64,000 bases of DNA, taken from contig NZ_LT629783.1 of the NCBI RefSeq assembly GCF_900105835.1, forward strand, positions 1,116,001 to 1,180,000, read 5' to 3'. The position numbers and the translations under genes are program-made. Every line of letters starts with the position of its first letter. Positions within the stretch are counted from its first letter, which is position 1. The stretch comes from Pseudomonas fragi. Its GTDB lineage: Bacteria; Pseudomonadota; Gammaproteobacteria; Pseudomonadales; Pseudomonadaceae. The notes below the pieces were generated by a model. The model saw nothing but the letters and a program-made list of their open reading frames with translations, had not been told where the DNA came from and did not search any database. Of this stretch, positions 62,286 through 64,000 are shown piece after piece.

Positions 62286-63323
62286 TTAGAGTTGAACGAT
62301 TTTCAGGGTCTTCTGAGGCTTCTTGCCTTTGACCTTGGCCTTGCCCTTCTTGCCGGCATTGCACTCGATCGTCGTCGACCAGCCGGATTGGGTGAAAACT
62401 TGTTCCTGGGAGTCCACCAGATACTCGCCATCGAGCCCGTCCTTGAACCCCTGCGCGTTGATCATCCGCTCTGCGAACAGATCAGAACGCCCGGGCATTT
62501 CCAGCCGCACACCGGCCGTGGAACGATTGAACGCGGCCAAGCGCGCCTTGGCGGCCTGCTCTGCGGCCGTCTTGTTCGGGTGGATATGCCGATCGGTATG
62601 CACCGGCGGAAGGCCGTCCGGAGCGTCGTCGTTGTTCAGATTCACCACCGCCAGTTTGCCGGTGGCTTTGTCCTGGTACTTGGTGCTCACAGCCTTGTGG
62701 GTCGAGCGATCGCCCAGCCGAAAGCTGTAGCGGCTGACGTCCGTTTTGTTGATGGTCACGACGCCCAGCGTCTTGCCGCTGGCCGTGACACCGCCCTGAC
62801 GCGGCATAACGATCAACTTGCCGTCAGCGATCTTGGCCGTGCAGTCATGCAGCCGGGCCAAGCGGGTAATAAAGTTAAAGTCCGACTCACCCAACTGGTC
62901 AGCCCGGGGCACGATAGTGGCCACCGTACAGGCCGGCTCCCAGCCGTTACGCCGCGCCACGGCACTGACGATGGTGGCCAAGCTATCGCCCTCCCAACTG
63001 CCGCTGCGCGTGGTCTTGCCGCTGCCGCGCATATCACTGGCTTTGCCGCGTATCACCAAGGTATCCGGCGGGCCTGACACCTCGACCTCATCGACAACGT
63101 AGCGACCCTCCCGGGACAAGGTCGACCCGGCATAGCCCAGATAGATTTCGATACTGGCACCCCGCGACGGCAACGTCACAGCGCTGTCACGGTCATCAAT
63201 GCGCAACTCAAACTCGTCCGACTCCATCCCCGGCTTGTCCGAGGTACGCAACAGCAACAGCCGGTCGTTGATCATGCGGGTGATATCGCTTCCATCGGCG
63301 ACGATGCGGAAAACGGGCGTCAT
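62286..63323 (-). CDS. Phage late control/tail protein D (GpD, P2-like)
   Basis: A 345-aa protein. ATG 63323 follows GGAG with a 6-nt spacer. It shows the GpD pattern: ITRMINDRLLLLRTSDKPGMESDEFELRIDDRD, VRGKASDMRGS-like VIRGKASDMRGSGKTTRSGSWEG and FNFITRLARLHDCTAKIADGKL. GpD forms part of the baseplate hub/tail tip of P2-like phages. The basic tail (AGKKGKAKVKGKKPQKTLK) is also usual. Confidence 0.9.
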   Translation of the reverse strand: MTPVFRIVADGSDITRMINDRLLLLRTSDKPGMESDEFELRIDDRDSAVTLPSRGASIEIYLGYAGSTLSREGRYVVDEVEVSGPPDTLVIRGKASDMRGSGKTTRSGSWEGDSLATIVSAVARRNGWEPACTVATIVPRADQLGESDFNFITRLARLHDCTAKIADGKLIVMPRQGGVTASGKTLGVVTINKTDVSRYSFRLGDRSTHKAVSTKYQDKATGKLAVVNLNNDDAPDGLPPVHTDRHIHPNKTAAEQAAKARLAAFNRSTAGVRLEMPGRSDLFAERMINAQGFKDGLDGEYLVDSQEQVFTQSGWSTTIECNAGKKGKAKVKGKKPQKTLKIVQL

Positions 63324-63337
63324 ATCCAGCTCCAACA

Positions 63338-63372
63338 AAAAGCCCCGCACAAAGGCGGGGCTCAGGTTTTAA
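63338..63372 (-). terminator. Terminator between tail genes X and D
   Basis: AGCCCCGC-ACAAAG-GCGGGGCT forms a perfect 8-bp stem, followed on the minus strand by TTTTTGTT, upstream of the gene D ribosome site. Confidence 0.7.
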
Positions 63373-63391
63373 GGTGCGTTACGCGTAACGA

Positions 63392-63601
63392 TCAGCTCCA
63401 GAGCTGGACGGCCTGCTCATCGCTGGCCAGCGCCAAGTCCGGCAACACGATCAGCACACCACCACGATACGGCTCCGGCTCGGCGGCCAGCCCGGGGTTG
63501 GCTTCCAGCACCGCCTCCACGCTGCCGTTGAGGTGCCCATAGGCGTTGTGGCAAATGGTGTAGAGTTTGTCGCCGTCAAGCGTTCTGCAGGTCTTCGCCA
63601 T
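63392..63601 (-). CDS. Phage tail protein X (GpX)
   Basis: A 69-aa LysM-like protein (CRTLDGDKLYTICHNAYGHLNG, VLEANPGLAAEPEPYRGGVLIVLPDL), the standard GpX of P2-type tails. It overlaps gene U by 26 nt. Confidence 0.9.
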   Translation of the reverse strand: MAKTCRTLDGDKLYTICHNAYGHLNGSVEAVLEANPGLAAEPEPYRGGVLIVLPDLALASDEQAVQLWS

Positions 63602-64000
63602 AACGGACGAACTCCAAACTAAAGCCCTGCTTGCGGGGAATTCCGCCCTGCAGGAACGCGCTTTGGTCCTCAGTGATCGAGGTCAGGCACCAATCCCCCA
63701 GGACGTAGCCATAGCCCGTGGTCAGGCCCAAAGGCACCAACAACCCACCAATACTGCGCAGGGTGTCCAGTTGCTTGAGGCCACCCCGGTGCCCGGGAAA
63801 GATCGAACCCTTGAGGGTGATTTTGTCGTCACCCATGCCCACCGCCTGCTGTGCCGGCCGCCGCATCAGGCGCTCTTGCGAGGCCCAGCGAAAGCCGCTC
63901 TGGCGGTTCAGTTCTTCAAAGGCCGCCGTGTCCAGGTTGAAGTAGTACGTTGGCGCTTCGTGCTTGTGCGGCTGCAGGATCAGCAAGTGAGGGAACGGCT
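63576..64000 (-). CDS. Phage tail protein U (GpU), 5' end outside the window
   Basis: The frame is open to the right edge. The visible 136-141 residues (FRWASQERLMRRPAQQAVGMGDDKITLKGSIFPGHRGG, QGGIPRKQGFSLEFVRYGED) fit the P2 GpU/minor tail family that completes the tail tube. A TTG at 63986 could be a start, but a start beyond the edge is more likely. Confidence 0.85.
   Translation of the reverse strand, partial: PFPHLLILQPHKHEAPTYYFNLDTAAFEELNRQSGFRWASQERLMRRPAQQAVGMGDDKITLKGSIFPGHRGGLKQLDTLRSIGGLLVPLGLTTGYGYVLGDWCLTSITEDQSAFLQGGIPRKQGFSLEFVRYGEDLQNA

Overview
The window reads as the chromosome of a Pseudomonas, most likely of the fluorescens/putida lineage. The evidence is high G+C with strong G/C at third codon positions, many Pseudomonas-type REP/REPIN palindromes (core GAGCGGGCTTGC), a tRNA-Gln(UUG), dusA and typical Pseudomonas transport and catabolic genes. 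Only the helicase gene at 58067-60988 and the small tract around 34757 are clearly A+T-rich.

Region 1 (1-29666) is a steroid/bile-acid catabolic cluster. A leftward operon (7418 to beyond base 1) encodes side-chain beta-oxidation: an SDR, a MaoC-DUF35 protein and a MaoC partner (ChsH2/ChsH1-like), two acyl-CoA dehydrogenase pairs and an Ltp2-like thiolase-fold aldolase. A divergent enoyl-CoA hydratase follows. Next comes an IS3-family insertion nested in a longer repeat element. A second leftward block (22369-10927) holds an acyl-CoA ligase (FadD3-like), a KshB-like reductase, a 3beta/17beta-HSD-like SDR, two KstD-family flavoproteins, an HsaA-like oxygenase, a Tat-exported amidase and an aldehyde dehydrogenase. 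A divergent rightward block (22543-28611) holds an HsaB-like flavin reductase with a MarR-like tail, a 7alpha-HSD-like SDR, HsaE, HsaG, HsaF and an MFS transporter, ending against a nitronate-monooxygenase-family gene. A 16-bp palindrome, TCGTCYGAWCGGACGA, sits in both divergent intergenic regions and probably ties the cluster to one regulator. KshA, HsaC and HsaD are not in the window.

Region 2 (29744-36531) is housekeeping: two L,D-transpeptidases, a GNAT protein, tRNA-Gln, a P-loop kinase-like protein, a small membrane protein, and dusA with the decayed remnant of an integrase beside its 5' end.

Region 3 (36594-51739) looks like a plant phenolic/polyol gene cluster: tannase-family esterase, Dabb protein, ChvE-GguA-GguB sugar ABC importer, two Gfo/Idh/MocA dehydrogenases (one IolG-like), a TIM-barrel isomerase, hydroxyquinol 1,2-dioxygenase, an MFS sugar transporter and a LysR regulator. 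Divergent from the regulator are an intradiol-dioxygenase paralogue that has lost three of four iron ligands, an NTF2-like protein and maleylacetate reductase. Together they suggest that a cyclitol or aryl glycoside is converted to hydroxyquinol, then maleylacetate, then 3-oxoadipate.

Region 4 (51827-57312) holds an orphan DppA-type binding protein, the C-terminal stump of a flavin amine oxidase/2-monooxygenase beside an intact nitrilase-family amidase, an internally duplicated membrane protein and a ParDE toxin-antitoxin pair.

Region 5 (57607-64000) is the end of a P2-like prophage or tail island. It starts at a 44-nt 3' fragment of tRNA-Pro (att remnant), then an A+T-rich 973-aa SF2 helicase with a possible C-terminal nuclease domain (a candidate anti-phage cargo gene), then the lysis genes (spanin pair, GH19 endolysin) and tail genes D, X and U running off the right edge.
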